Positions 33,400-45,514 of a stretch of DNA of 64,000 bases are shown here, piece by piece (position 1 is the stretch's first letter; each line of letters begins with the position of its first letter). Position numbers and translations under genes: made by a program. The stretch spans positions 28,316,595 to 28,380,594 of the forward strand of contig OY754967.1 of the NCBI GenBank assembly GCA_963576475.1. The letters are read 5' to 3'. The notes beneath the pieces are model-generated. The model searched no databases and was not told where the DNA came from. It saw only the letters and a list, made by a program, of their open reading frames with translations. This DNA is from Molanna angustata. Lineage: Eukaryota; Arthropoda; Insecta; Trichoptera; Molannidae.

Positions 33400-34138
33400 G
33401 TTTTTTTGATAAGAAAGATTATTCATTTACTGTCGTTGTTTGATCTATAATAAAGTATTTTTGGAGCTGCTAATAAGCCATGCAATGCAAAAAAGGAACA
33501 AATAAAGGTCTTGATAATCTAATAAAGATTATAAATGATCTTTTGTGAATAATAATAATTCTGTTCTGAAAAATTTTTTTTTCGATAGAATCAGGACAGA
33601 GTGTTGGATAATATTAATAGGACGGATACATTCTATTTTTATTGATGTGTAATCATTTGTCTTATAAATGTCCCGACTCTGATAACATGTCAATATCAGA
33701 ATTGTAAACAAGAAAACAAAACGTTATCCGGTAATAATATCGAAATATCACGTAGGTATATTATTTGAAAGGTTTTCGATAAAAGCCTCTACTACAGATA
33801 TAAAAATGAATTCTTATACTAAGGGTGTTAAAGTTCAAATTGCCAACAAAATTTATTGCAGTATTTCTTAATTACCTATTGTTTTTTAACCAATGAAACT
33901 GAACAACGTTTTAAACAATGAATAAAAACAAACATAAACTAGTTACTAATTGGATTTTAATTATGGTACGAATTGGACACAAAGTATTTGAACAACCTAC
34001 TAATATAAAAAAGATACATGTTTTATCTTAGTTTTACAACTTCAGATCGCAAAGTTTGTATGTGAAGACTCAAGTAAGATGCAGTATATCCATTGTTAAT
34101 GTTACCGTCAAAGAAAGCATCTGGTTAACAAAAGAGAC
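33400..34138. other. No recognised feature
   Basis: AT-rich with no credible gene. A minus-strand frame at 33529-33711 is compositionally random. Confidence 0.5.
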
Positions 34139-34142
34139 TTAA

Positions 34143-35170
34143 GGTAGACGCGCATGGAAGCTAATTTCATCGGCCGATTTTAAAATCTGTGACGAGACAC
34201 AAAAAAATCGGCCGATCGAGATCGGCCGATTTTTTGTAACCAATCTTGTTGTATGAGAGGGCGCGCATGGCGCATGCTCGCCGATAATTTAATCGTCCGA
34301 GCGCAGTAGATCGAGAAGTACGTTCTCAGTGCTGCCAAACGAAATGTCAGATGAAATAAATTTTGATTCGGAAAAATTAATTATATTAGTTGAAGCACGT
34401 CCTTCATTATATGATAAAAAATTATAGTAACCGCCTAATTAAGCAAAAATTATGGTTGGAGATAAGCGAAATATTAATAACTGGCTGGGAACAGCTAAAT
34501 CATAATAAAAGAACTGAATTGGGTAAGTTATTACTTAATTGAATAATAGTTACATAGGTAATTTAATAAATATTCCGCTTAGTGAATAAAAACTTAACTG
34601 TGTTTCAAGTGTTTTTTTTTTACAATTTATAATTATGAACATCAACTGTGTCAACGAAAAAACCTTAAAAAAAGTTTTATATTATATATACTTGGTTCAC
34701 TATTGCGTCTGTACATTTGCTCTGTCACACAATAGTTCTTTTCTGTTTCCCGCGCAATGTTTGTATTTTCCCGCTTGTACGCGCGCGGAGCCCATCATAA
34801 TGATTTCTAGGTTATGTTTGGTAAATTATGATCTGTCAATTTATTTATCTTTTCCCGTGCAATACATACCTTTTACCGCGCAATACAAAGGTACCGCAGT
34901 TTTCTGTTTCCCGCGCAATGTTTTTCTTTTTCCCGCTTGTTGTACAGGCGCATGGAGCCCAAGTTAATGATTTTTTGATTAAGTTCGGTAAATTATGATC
35001 TGTCAATTATTTCTAATCATATGAATGTTGACCGCCGTGTTATTTCCAATTGTACGATTCTAGAAGCTTCCATGCGCGTTAGAACCGATCGGCCGATTTT
35101 TTATCGGCCGATAAATTAATCGGCCGATAATAATCGGCCGATTTATTTAAGCTTCCATGCGCGCCTTACC
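34143..35170. mobile_element. Non-autonomous Harbinger-like element with decayed MADF exon
   Basis: Terminal inverted repeats are GGTAGACGCGCATGGAAGCT and, mirrored, AGCTTCCATGCGCGCCTTACC. TTAA lies at both outer edges (34139-34142 and 35171-35174). ATCGGCCGAT occurs repeatedly just inside both ends, probably as transposase-binding repeats. A MADF-domain exon lies inside (34344-34522). MADF/Myb-like second proteins are typical of PIF/Harbinger elements, whose TSD is TTA or TAA; a TTAA-specific piggyBac-like origin is the alternative. No DDE transposase remains. The right half includes an imperfect internal repeat (TTTCCCGCGCAATG). Confidence 0.85.
34344..34522 (+). pseudogene. MADF-domain exon of Harbinger-type accessory protein, frameshifted
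   Basis: It starts MSDEINFDSEKLIILVEARP SLYD, then after a one-base frame change continues NYSNRLIKQKLWLEISEILI and TGWEQLNHNKRTELG. It ends at a clear donor G|GTAAGTT. This is the first two-thirds of a MADF domain (LI..V...P.LYD....Y.NR..K...W..I...L). In the parent transposon the protein would bind DNA alongside the transposase. The frameshift at about 34425 makes it non-functional. Confidence 0.75.
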
Positions 35171-35184
35171 TTAATATTGTATCA

Positions 35185-35425
35185 ATAGGCCGCCTGAGAT
35201 GGGCTGATCACATAACCAGAATGGACGAAGAAAACTCAGTTGAACTACTCACAATTTTCATACCACAATGACCAAGAAGAAGGCCCAAAGTGCGATTGAT
35301 GGACTTAGTCAGCGATGATATATTCGACATAGAAATCAGAAACTGGAAAATAAAGGCTTAAGAAAGGTAGGAACAAAAGAGACTGTTGGATTTAGCCTAG
35401 GCTGTTGAGCCGATGATGATGAATA
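35185..35425 (+). pseudogene. LINE C-terminal fragment with GATGAT tail
   Basis: LRWADHITRMDEENSVELLT, a stop, then PRRRPKVRLMDLVSDDIFDI and RNWKIKA is a decayed LR-W.GH..RM...RR.RP...W.D ending. CCGATGATGATGAA closes it. It sits 10 bp right of the Harbinger-like element. Confidence 0.7.
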
Positions 35426-36004
35426 GGATGAATGTGTAAGTCAAATACTTTAGAAAACGAGTGGATTTTGGCCAAGTCACTCCACCGAGTATTCATAATT
35501 TGTATTTAAAATTTTTAGCATAGACATATATTTTTTTTAAATATTATATTATGAAAACAAGATAATTATTCAATGCCATTTGAAATGAATTTGAAAATAA
35601 CAATATCAAATTTTAAGATTCCTGAGCTAAGTCTTTTAAGTTTGGGGTCACATTGAAATATTTGACAGTTAAAAAAAATTAAAAAGCACTATTGAGATTA
35701 CATTCAAAATCTAATGGGGTCTAAGAGATTATTAGATACATATATAAATTTGCAAAATTCGAAAAGAATCGAATGATTAGTCTTTAATCGATAAAGTAGA
35801 ATAAACACGCCGTACATAGCACACAGCACACACACACACACAAATACATTGTGATGAAACTTTCAGAATACAATCTCACTATGATACTTGTTGATAACCT
35901 GTGACAAATAAAAAAAACCTTCGAAATTGCGAATTCATAACTTTCCACTTGTGAGGAGTAATAATAATATGCATCTATTAATATGTTTCATGTATGTATG
36001 TATT

Positions 36005-36660
36005 AATATGCTTCTTCTCGTATCATGTCAGGTACCCCGAAGTTGACGACCACTGTCCTGGGCAGTACGAAATAGCTCCTTCACAATTATCGTATCGGTC
36101 CATTTCCGGATGTTTCGAAGCCAGGAAAGCTGCTTTCTTCCGACCCCTCTATAAACGACCCTCGATCTTCCCCTTCGTGACAATCTGAAGGATGGTATAT
36201 TTTTCACCTTTTAGAATATGGCTGAAGTAGGACACTTAACGGAGTTTGACATTGGTGAATAATTTTCTGTTTGTGTTGGCTCTAAGTAGTACCTCAGTGT
36301 TACAGTCCATGATATTTTCAGCATTCTGCGGTGGATCCACATTTCAAATGCTTCAAGGCGGTTTATAATGTTAACTTTGAGAGTCCACGCCTCTACCCCA
36401 TAAAGCAGCACTGTCCACACATAACACTTGACCATTCTTTGATCTAATCTTATAGTGTCGACGAGAAGAATATTTTTCAGTTTACAAAATGTCGATCGGG
36501 CCGCTTCTATTCTGAAGATAGATTCTCAGTAATTATACTGCCCATGTACTTGAATTGTTTTACCCTTTCGAAACTAACACCATTAAGTTGGAGATTTGTA
36601 TTTGTATTTGAATGCCTATCTTGGCTAAAAATCATCGTTTTGGTTTTCTTAAATATGTTA
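36005..36660 (-). pseudogene. LINE C-terminal fragment (INRLEAFEMW family)
   Basis: From high to low coordinates the minus strand gives NLQLNGVSFERVKQFKYMG (the Y.GS segment after the RT palm), LVDTIRLDQRMVKCYVWTVL, LYGVEAWTLKVNIINRLEAF and EMWIHRRMLKISWT. After frameshifts follow GEKYTILQIVTKGKIEG and a DMIRE-type 3' end. It is about twice as long as its relative at 32103-32440. Stops near 36210 and 36500 show it is dead. Confidence 0.8.
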
Positions 36661-38900
36661 TTTTTCAATAAATATGTTGACTTATAAACACAGATATCTA
36701 TTATTGAACATTGGGCTCAATTGCCCTTTATTTTCATAATTGGGTCAGACATTGTAAGTCTTTTTATGTTTTTATTAGCATATTTAAGACAAAATGTTAT
36801 TTCTTTTTACTATTCGGATATTATTACTATTTTTATCTGAATGCGAAAAACCAAGGTGGAAGGTCTCTTTGAATCTAAATAAAAGGAACACAGATGAGGA
36901 GGCACATTACATGAGCTCATTTATGTTAAAAAAAATAAAGATAGGCGCATGAGCATAGTTACATAGTAGGGCCCTACACTTGACCTATTTTACCATCAGT
37001 TTGTTGATAGCTTGTTAGTACAGACAGGTACAAACGTTGATGTAGGGATGTCGAATTGACTATTTCACGAGAAAACATTCAATTGACTTAGACTGAATTT
37101 TGAGTAATAGACTGACGTAAATACATTTCACTGTTATCGCAATATGGTAACCAATGCCGTTAAGGGACACAGAATAACATTGATATTTCAAATAACAGTT
37201 TTGAGAGATATGTGTTTTGTGCCATACTTAATAGAAGTATCTATAATATTTTCTATAGAACTATTTGAATTAAATATGAGAAAATTATACACACAAATTC
37301 GCAACACAATTACTTAAAAAAATATATCTAATAAGAATGATAGAATATTAAATTTTGTTGAAAATAGAAGGATGTACCTACTTAAATTATGTAACTGCTA
37401 ATAGAATGAAAGATGGACGGCTAATTGATTTAAATATAAATGAACAAAAAAAAATTATATATGTTAGGGCTTGTCCGAGTAATCCTGACGTACCTGCATC
37501 CAAATTACATACCTACTTATTGAAATAAATAATTTAAAGTAATCTGAAAAAAACAACGGAGTGTGCATGTGATAATTCCAGAATGTTCATGATGCGATAT
37601 ACTTGCATATTAAATGACATTTTTTTTGCAACTATGGCCGATTTATTTATGATATTAAAAACAATTAAGTAGGTACTACAACCATAAGTACTCAGTTATT
37701 ATTATTACCATTATACACTTCCTCAAAATAATTAGCAGATCAACGCGTAAATTGTAAATTATGTAATAGATCAAAATATGTAAAATGCAACAAACGCACC
37801 GATTAAGCTTTGAATTGGAAACAATTCACCCTTACATATCACAGTATTAGGCTCTGAGGAAGTCGCTATATTTATATTATATATAATATTGTGTATTTTT
37901 TGCTTTTGTTTAAGTAAGATAAAAATGACAAAAGAACATCACTAAGTGTATTATAAAATGAATATAGTTAATTTAATGTGACAGTTCTGTTGAGCACAAT
38001 TTGTTTATTGTGACTAATTAGTCATTTAAACTTTAATTCCTCTTCGAAATAGGACCCAATATGTACCCAATTGTACCTATGTGTGCAAGGATCAAATTTG
38101 CTGCGTTCCATTATTATCTTTCCTAAGCCGTGAATATCTGACTGATGTATGTTTCTTCAGAGTTCACGCAAGTATTTTTATATCCAAGTAATATATTTTA
38201 TTCGATGAAAACCCTGCAAAAAAGCCATATAGTTTAGTGAAGCCGAGTTTTAAAACAAATTGGATAGACCTTTGCCTTTAGGAAACTACAACGATACATT
38301 CACACACGTTTTCCTTGCCTTCTTATTTTTATTACGCTCATTATCTGAATGCTGACAAAAATCTCAAGTCTGAATGTCAACACAGCACCCTGCAGCATTA
38401 TTTGAACAACCATTCAGATATTCATAGCTCTTTAAATATTTTCTCACCAACCATTATCACGAGTAGGATCTTATGTAAAGTACCAAGGAGTATTATACTC
38501 GTACTAACAAATGGAGGAAATTTTCACTAATGCCTTTGGAGTTATGTTTGGTATATTGTAGTACAAAGAGAGTAGGTAGATTTAATTCGAGATTTAGCTG
38601 TGATTTAGATTTCTGAATTGTGTACATTTACTGAAACGCTTTCTTTTATTTCTCGTTTAAATTTTCATTTTTGGCTGATTAAACTATGTTCTAAAAAATA
38701 GTAAAAAAGATTATCTTTAATATTATTATCCTCACACACCTATTCATCAAATATCTATTTTTTAATCTCACTTCATTCTAATACTGAGCGTTTCTACAAA
38801 TTAAATTAAAATAATTCAAACAATTGGTTTTAATTATTTTACATATATAAAGACTGTTGCCTTCACTGTTTAAAATAAACTAATTTCTCAAAAGATGGCG
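36661..38900. other. Long stretch with no recognised feature
   Basis: About 2.2 kb of AT-rich DNA. The longest frame (38315-38530, plus) has no domain and no splice context. No tandem arrays or terminal repeats were detected. It is the quietest part of the window. Confidence 0.55.
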
Positions 38901-38904
38901 TTAG

Positions 38905-39395
38905 AAAAAAGTTTCTTCATCACTTCATAGATGGCGATGGTGTTTTTTCAGCCTTTTCTGTAGTGAAACGATTTTCATAAATAACACATATGTATAGAAC
39001 TTTCAAAAATTGTGGGTTGATAGGGAATTGAATAAAAAAGGCATAAGTCGCGAACGATGCGAAAGCACATAAAGTGATCACATAAACCAGCCGATGACAG
39101 GTCGTCAGTCTTGTAGGTGCTTTGATTTTTACTGGTAATCCTTAAATATTCCAAATTAGTTTCAATTCAGAAAAATTAGTTAAAAAAATATAATTTGTTC
39201 ATATTTATTTCACGTTGTCTTGCTATTTCGTCCTTCGAGGACATAAACAGTCTTGACCAAGTCTTGTAGGTCCTTTGATTTTTACTAGTTATTCTTAAAT
39301 ATTCCAAATTAGTTTCGATTCAGAAAATAATGTCAAAAAATACAATTTGTTCATATTGTTCATATTTATTTCACGTTGTCGATTGTTATTTCGTC
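38905..39395. repeat. Dispersed repeat (GATCACATAAACCAGCCGAT) with 153-bp internal duplication
   Basis: A block with CACTTCATAGATGGCGATGG, TAAAGTGATCACATAAACCA and GCCGATGACAGGTCGT is shared with 50370-50620. Its right part is tandemly duplicated: TCTTGTAGGTGCTTTGATTT at 39109 recurs at 39262, with CAAATTAGTTTC and CACGTTGTC blocks in both. The second copy runs straight into a SINE at CCTTCG. Family unknown. Confidence 0.6.
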
Positions 39396-39600
39396 CTTCG
39401 TGGCTCAGTTGGTTAGATATCTGACTGCTGAGCCAAAGGTCCCGGGTTCGATTCCCGGTGGAGACACAGTTTTTAATTGTGTTTTCAGTCTGGATCTGTG
39501 AGACGATTAATATCGTAAGTCTCCAGAATGTGGCAACTTGTTATTGGGTGCGTGTTAAATTAATATTTGACATAGTACCTGTTAGTTGCCCGAGAAACAA
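39396..39600 (+). mobile_element. tRNA-derived SINE (family 1)
   Basis: A box GTGGCTCAGTTGGTTAGA and a perfect B box GGGTTCGATTCCC are followed by TGGAGACACAGTTTTTAATT. The body TGTGAGACGATTAATATCGT and a 3' part TAGTTGCCCGAGAAACAAT complete it. This is the best-preserved member of the family seen at 4837-5065 and 60889-61010. I found no clear target duplication. Confidence 0.85.
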
Positions 39601-39889
39601 TATTAAACAATAAACAGTTTTATATCTATAATAAAAAGTAAAGACATTTTGATTCTACATTAATTTTATTATGCGCGATAGGCCTATTTCGTCTTGTTAG
39701 GGCATTAACTAGCTTATGACTATTTTGACAAATTTTACTTATATCTATAGATTAATTATGTAGGAGGAGCTTACAGGTTCTTGTGATTGGTCATTTAAAA
39801 CTATTGATATTATACAATGCAAAAATGAAATAAATTTACTTTACTCTGGTTGGTTGAGACTATTTATTTTTTGACCAATCCCTATTTAG

Positions 39890-40400
39890 ATAATTCGCTA
39901 CTCCCACCACCACCCGCTCCGCATATGGGGACTGTCAACGGCCCCTTCGCAGAACGCTAGAATGAATGACAAAAAAAAACAATGCATGGCACGAAGAGTA
40001 GCTCATGGAGCCCTCTAGATTAGCAATCTCGGCACCATGGTGCAAAAAGAACAATCAACAAGTGCGAATTGAGATTCACACTTGCGGACTGTCGGCGACT
40101 TCAGATCCATATATATATAGGGCATCAGAGAAGTGACCAAGATCTCTGGAAACAGAAAAGTCAGTGAGAATCTTCGGATAATAAGGCACCGTATCTATGG
40201 CAAAATCGTTTGAAGGCTTTATAATTGTTCTTCGAGATCACTAAGTCCGCATGTCCAATGGGACCTTGAAGAGGCCCACGGACAGCAACGAGGAGCTCCG
40301 ATCTGTAAGAGGACACAATTGGGTGGGAACACTCCCAAAGGATGTGATCCGAAGTTTGGTCCGGACATTGACAAAACTGAAATGAGTGAGGATATTTAGA
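39890..40400 (-). pseudogene. LINE C-terminal zinc-knuckle and 3' UTR
   Basis: The minus strand reads CQCPDQTSDHILWECSHPIV SSYRSELL, GPIGHADLVISKNNYKAFKR and FCHRYGALLSEDSH, then a stop at about 40188. The C-x-C...H-x4-C knuckle following an RNase H-like region is typical of I/R1/Jockey-lineage LINEs. The remaining 300 bp to 39890 look like 3' UTR. The catalytic part is missing. Confidence 0.7.
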
Positions 40401-40654
40401 TAATTAGTGAAATTGAATATAATGAATTGATTTATGGTAATGGCTGGTTTGTAATAAACAGTTTGTAATAAAAGTCTTGTTTTCGTCTAGTCTTGATAAT
40501 GGCCTCAAAGGATGAAAGAATTGACGCTGAATAAATGTGTAGAATCACACACTAAAGAAACACATATGCAAGAATACAAGAGTATGGTCATGACTTCATA
40601 GTATCGCCAATATACAAAATATAATATTTTAAATAAGTATTTCTTAAAATGTCA

Positions 40655-43160
40655 ACCACTATTAATTTAATTTAATTTAATTTATTTAATTTATTTAATT
40701 TATTTAATTTAAGGGGAAACATACAGCAATTTATAATCCATAAACAAAAACAATAACAAATATCAGTAATTTGCCAAAATAGTTCCCACAACATGCGTAA
40801 TATAAAAAAAGGACAAGTTAGTTTAAAAAAACATATACAGTGGAGTGAGTTAAAAACTTAATTAAACAACATGCGTAATATAAAAAAAGGACAAGTTAGC
40901 TTAAAAAACATATACAGTGGAGTGAGTTAAAAACTTAATTAAAATTAAAGTATACAGCTTAAAACAAAAAAAATAAATAATAATAACAAAGAATATAAAC
41001 AAGATAAGTAATTCAAAATTAGGGATATAGATAATGGGGATATTTAGGAATTGCGGGGAGTGGGGAAGGAATAAAGAGGATTGGTATTCCATGTCTCGTA
41101 TCACTGCGTTTTTGCGGATATACTCCTGCGATATTGCGGATATGTGCTGTTGAGTACATCAATGTCGTAAAAACTTGTGTTATACTGCTTACAAATGCGT
41201 GGAAAGCATGAATTCATTCTGTGATTAGTGCTACAGTGTGGAATATGAAATAGATTTGAGTGTCTGCTTGTTCTACCTGGCACATGAAACAGTATATTAC
41301 TTATTATTTGGGGAGCATCAAAAAAATTATTAACTATTTTGTGAAGAAGTGATAGGTCGTTATGAGTTCTTCGGTTCTCGAGTGATTCAAGGCCGTGAAA
41401 TTTCCTGGATTCTGTGTAGTTAGGAAAATGAAGGTGTGATTTGTAGTTGACGGTTTTAAGGTACTTTTTTTGTACTCTTTCTATTCTATTTATATGTATG
41501 TTATAAAAAGGAGACCAGATCGGGGTGCAATGTTCCAGAATCGGTCTTATGTAGGTTGTATACAAAACAAGAAGAGTTTGAGTATTGTAAAAAGGTTTCG
41601 ATAAGCGTGCTATGAATCCGAGCATTTTAAAAGCTTTGTCAATTATTGCGTCTATATGTGCGTTAAATGTGAGCTTCGAATCGAAGATAACTCCTAAATC
41701 TTTAATTTTGTCAACAGTTGTAAGTATGTTATCATCGATTGTGTAGTTATAGTAGATTTTCTGTCTATTTCGTGTAAATGTAATTTTAAAACATTTTGAG
41801 GTGTTCAATTGCAATCTATTTACAAGACAATATGCAAGGAGTCTATTTAGGTCGTCTTGAAGTTCGTGACATTCGGTAAGTGAACGTATGGATTTATAAA
41901 TTTTCATGTCATCCGCGTAGGCTATAAATTGGGAATGTTTGAAACATTTGTAAATATCATAAATGTAAGCATTAAATAGTAACGGTCCCAATATAGAGCC
42001 CTGCGGAACTCCTGAGGGGGCTAGTGTGAAGTTTGATTTAAAGCCTTCAATTACTACAGATTGTAATCTATTGGTAATATACGATTTAAACCATCTGAGT
42101 AGGTCACCATGGATTCCAACTTCCTCAAGCTTTTTAATTAGTGTTAAGTGATTTACTTTATCAAAGGCTTTAGAGTAATCTGTATATATCGCATCCACTT
42201 GGTTTTTATCATCCATATTACGAGAAATAAATTCATTGTAGATAAGTAGATTAGATAATACAGATCGATGTTTTAAAAAACCATGTTGTTGGCTTGGGAT
42301 TTTTTTTACTATAATAGGATAAATCCGATCATACACTATGCGTTCAAAAATTTTACTTATTGTAGATAAAATTGATATCGGGCGATAATTTTTTATATTA
42401 TTTTTTGGTCCGGATTTATGAATAGGGATAATTAATGCTTCTTTTAATTTTTGAGGAAACGTGTTTTCCGAGAAAGACCTATTAAATATCGTGGTTATTG
42501 GACTTGCAAGGTATTGCGCACATTTTTGGATGAAAGATGGTGGTATTCCATCATTACCACAACCTTTCTTTGTGTCAATTTTTTTAAGGTAATTGCAGAC
42601 TTCTGTTTCGTTAGTTGCTAAATGCCCTATTCCTTCAAAGTCGTTGTATGACGTGATGTTATCACCGAGATTGATTGTTGCGGTATTATGATAAGGTGTT
42701 GTTTCGAATACAGAATTAAAATATTCGGAGAACATTTGACTGACTTTTGTTCCGCCGCTACCGGATCTGCCGTCCAAAAACATTGTTTGAGGTATTTGTT
42801 TGTTTTGACTTTTGCTATTTTTATATGTCCATAGTTTTTTGTGGTTATTATGTATGTCATTTTGAACAGCGGTAATGTATTGATCATAGCAATCTTTTTG
42901 AACCCTCTTTAGACGGGATCGAAGCAGTGTGAATTCGGCATAGTCTATTGGGTTATTGTATATTTTCCATCTTTTATGCACTTTACGTTTTTCTTTGTAA
43001 ATTTTCTTCAGTGGAGGTGAAAACCAAACTGGAAAATTATCGTTTTTTAATAATTTTGTAGGGACGTGAGATTTAATTATACTATTTATTGAAGTATAGA
43101 ATTCTTCGGTTGCTGTGTCTACATCATCACAATGTTGCTGTGTCTACATCATCACTATTA
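40655..43160 (-). mobile_element. 5'-truncated CR1/Jockey-lineage LINE with open RT frame
   Basis: The element spans the reverse-transcriptase frame 41101-43143, a roughly 450-bp 3' UTR, and a simple-repeat 3' end (TTTAATTTATTTAATTTATT on the plus strand, 40657-40711) as in CR1/L2-type elements. The 3' UTR contains a 78-bp tandem duplication (CAACATGCGTAATATAAAAA at 40789 and 40867). The 5' edge at about 43108-43158 carries a directly repeated GCTGTGTCTACATCATCAC, possibly template switching at the truncation point. Confidence 0.85.
41101..43143 (-). CDS. Reverse transcriptase of non-LTR retrotransposon (5'-truncated, intact frame)
   Basis: The frame is open without stops from the truncation point (about 43143) to the stop at 41101; the first internal Met, at 42981, gives 626 residues. 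Counting from that Met: a finger region with KNYRPISILSTISKIFERIV (199-), motif A TDYSKAFD (267-274), motif B GVPQGSILGPLLF (324-336), catalytic YADD (355-358), DLGVIFDSKLTFNAHI, then LEHCTPIWSPFYN and a tail VPGRTSRHSNLFHIPHCSTN. Together these fit CR1/Jockey-lineage ORF2. The apurinic endonuclease that normally precedes it is lost by 5' truncation, so the copy cannot be autonomous. The absence of stops over 2 kb suggests recent insertion. Confidence 0.9.
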   Translation of the reverse strand, partial: TQQHCDDVDTATEEFYTSINSIIKSHVPTKLLKNDNFPVWFSPPLKKIYKEKRKVHKRWKIYNNPIDYAEFTLLRSRLKRVQKDCYDQYITAVQNDIHNNHKKLWTYKNSKSQNKQIPQTMFLDGRSGSGGTKVSQMFSEYFNSVFETTPYHNTATINLGDNITSYNDFEGIGHLATNETEVCNYLKKIDTKKGCGNDGIPPSFIQKCAQYLASPITTIFNRSFSENTFPQKLKEALIIPIHKSGPKNNIKNYRPISILSTISKIFERIVYDRIYPIIVKKIPSQQHGFLKHRSVLSNLLIYNEFISRNMDDKNQVDAIYTDYSKAFDKVNHLTLIKKLEEVGIHGDLLRWFKSYITNRLQSVVIEGFKSNFTLAPSGVPQGSILGPLLFNAYIYDIYKCFKHSQFIAYADDMKIYKSIRSLTECHELQDDLNRLLAYCLVNRLQLNTSKCFKITFTRNRQKIYYNYTIDDNILTTVDKIKDLGVIFDSKLTFNAHIDAIIDKAFKMLGFIARLSKPFYNTQTLLVLYTTYIRPILEHCTPIWSPFYNIHINRIERVQKKYLKTVNYKSHLHFPNYTESRKFHGLESLENRRTHNDLSLLHKIVNNFFDAPQIISNILFHVPGRTSRHSNLFHIPHCSTNHRMNSCFPRICKQYNTSFYDIDVLNSTYPQYRRSISAKTQ

Positions 43161-43895
43161 AACTAGTAAAACTAGAAAGAATTTGATATTGAGTGCAACC
43201 GTGAAATTTTTGTGTTCATGTAACAAATTCGGAAGTTGATAGAAAATAGAAGAGCAATCAACTGCATCGAGAAAAGGAAATGAAAGTACTTTGAGAAAAT
43301 GTACCAACCGCATTTTACGATCTTATTCAATGTCACAAACGATAACGGAATGCAGATATTGTTTGTTGAAGTATATATAGCATGTGAAAATAATTAACTT
43401 CTGCGAACAAACAAAATATTTAATTATTTTATTTTAATTTTCGATCAATGCTAAAAGGATGTTTCTTCCAACATCCAACAAAAATTTCATCAAACACAAG
43501 ACGAGTTTGTGTGTTTGTTTGTTTTTTTACACCCATTTCTTAAACTTCACATGCCTGTATGTCTCTACTATATTTTGAATTCGATTTTCAACTAACCAGT
43601 TAGAGCTATGAGACTTTCATAATTTGTATATTCCCGATGACAATGCATGTTGAAACTGTCGAGTCGATTCGTTTAATATTTTTATAAAATGTCACAATTT
43701 TGTATTTCATACCGAGTAAACAAAGCAACGGTTTTCAGCAAAGTGATAATAAAATTTGAAATTTATTCGGTTAGATACAAAAATAATCCAACTGTCGATT
43801 CGTTAATGAGAATTCAATTCTCTGAATGAATCGACATTATTAAGCCAAGATGCGTGTACGAAGGAAAATTTTGTATGGCGTAGTGGGCTTTTTGC
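43161..43895. other. No recognised feature
   Basis: AT-rich sequence between the LINE and a microsatellite-bearing repeat; no supported frame. Confidence 0.5.
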
Positions 43896-44340
<445 letters not shown>

Positions 44341-45048
44341 AGGGTTTCTCAAACAGTTTTTATTAAGAAAAATATTTTTTTATGATAAATTTGTAAGTTT
44401 AACTGCCTATATTTCAATTTTCTTTAAAAATATCGAAAAAAGCCGAAACACCCCAACTAGATAATTTAATTTTCTATAAAAAATATTAACATTGTAGTAG
44501 TACATCTCAAATTTTTTTTAACAATTTTTATAAAAATTGAATTTAGTGACGACATCGCTTCATACAATTTGTATGGTAGTCAACCACTACACAATATCAA
44601 GGAAGACTTAATAGTTTGATACTTCATCTCCAAGCATACAATATATACCATCATGCTATTTTCATATTCCGGGTAGGAAAAAAAGACTGACTACCTAGGT
44701 ACATGTGTTGTATAGAAAACCAAATATCATAAAATAATAAATAATTTGTATTTATGGATTTCTAGTTTGGTACTTATTCTTCAACTATACATACTATCGC
44801 TATCGACAGTTGGATCTCATGTGTTACATGCAACTAGTAAGTATGTAAAAAAGTTAAAATCATAATATTTAACAATTCTTAACATGATTTAACTGTGCAC
44901 TAAATTAATATTAAGAAAAATTTATTCATTTTTTTATTTGTTTTCATCATTATAAAGATATATGTACATATGCGTACACAATCAATTTTACTTATGATGT
45001 CCTTACAACATAGCTATAGGCTGAGAATTCATCAGATTTACACTCTCC
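44341..45048. other. No recognised feature
   Basis: AT-rich, without a credible frame. It ends at the palindromic LINE target described at 45063. Confidence 0.5.
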
Positions 45049-45062
45049 ACTATTCCATAGTA

Positions 45063-45289
45063 TATAACCGGGATAACCGGGTCCCAAAGAAAGTATTGGA
45101 CACCTGTCCTGAAGGAAGAAGAAGCAGAGGGAGACCTAGGATGAGATGGCTGGACGACATCGAGGGCAATATAAGAGCGATCGGACAGACAAACTGGAGG
45201 AGACTTGCTGTCGACAGGGCGGGATGGAGGCAGTTTCTTGAGGAGGCCAAGGCTCGCACCGGGCTGTAGCGCCATTGCTGATGATGATG
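45063..45289 (+). mobile_element. Severely truncated LINE with 14-bp TSD
   Basis: Only the last 70 codons and tail remain: RVPKKVLDTCPEGRRSRGRP RMRWLDDIEGNIR, then WRRLAVDRAGWRQFLEEAKA, RTGL, stop (45267), and a TGATGATGATGA tail. ACTATTCCATAGTA flanks it at 45049-45062 and 45290-45303. Joining the flanks restores a target that is itself a perfect palindrome of about 10 bp arms (CTCTCCACTA...TAGTGGAGAG). Minus-strand frames here are antisense. Confidence 0.9.
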
Positions 45290-45514
45290 ACTATTCCATA
45301 GTAGTGGAGAGTAAAAAGGGAGTGACTATGCATCATTGTGATGTGTATAAAGCGTGATGTATTTTTTTTTGACAATTTCGAGATGATAAACTTACTTACT
45401 TTACTTTTATTTTTTGTACGGCTACGGCTTTTCGTGCGCTTTTGGCTGGTCATTGAGTATTTCCCTTCTACACTCTTGGCTTCCGTTCGGTCAGCCACTT
45501 CACAGCTTCTGGAG

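Noticed and set aside
39396..39480. Functional tRNA gene
   Set aside because: A and B boxes are present, but the SINE body continues and no complete cloverleaf or terminator follows; the family is dispersed with target duplications.
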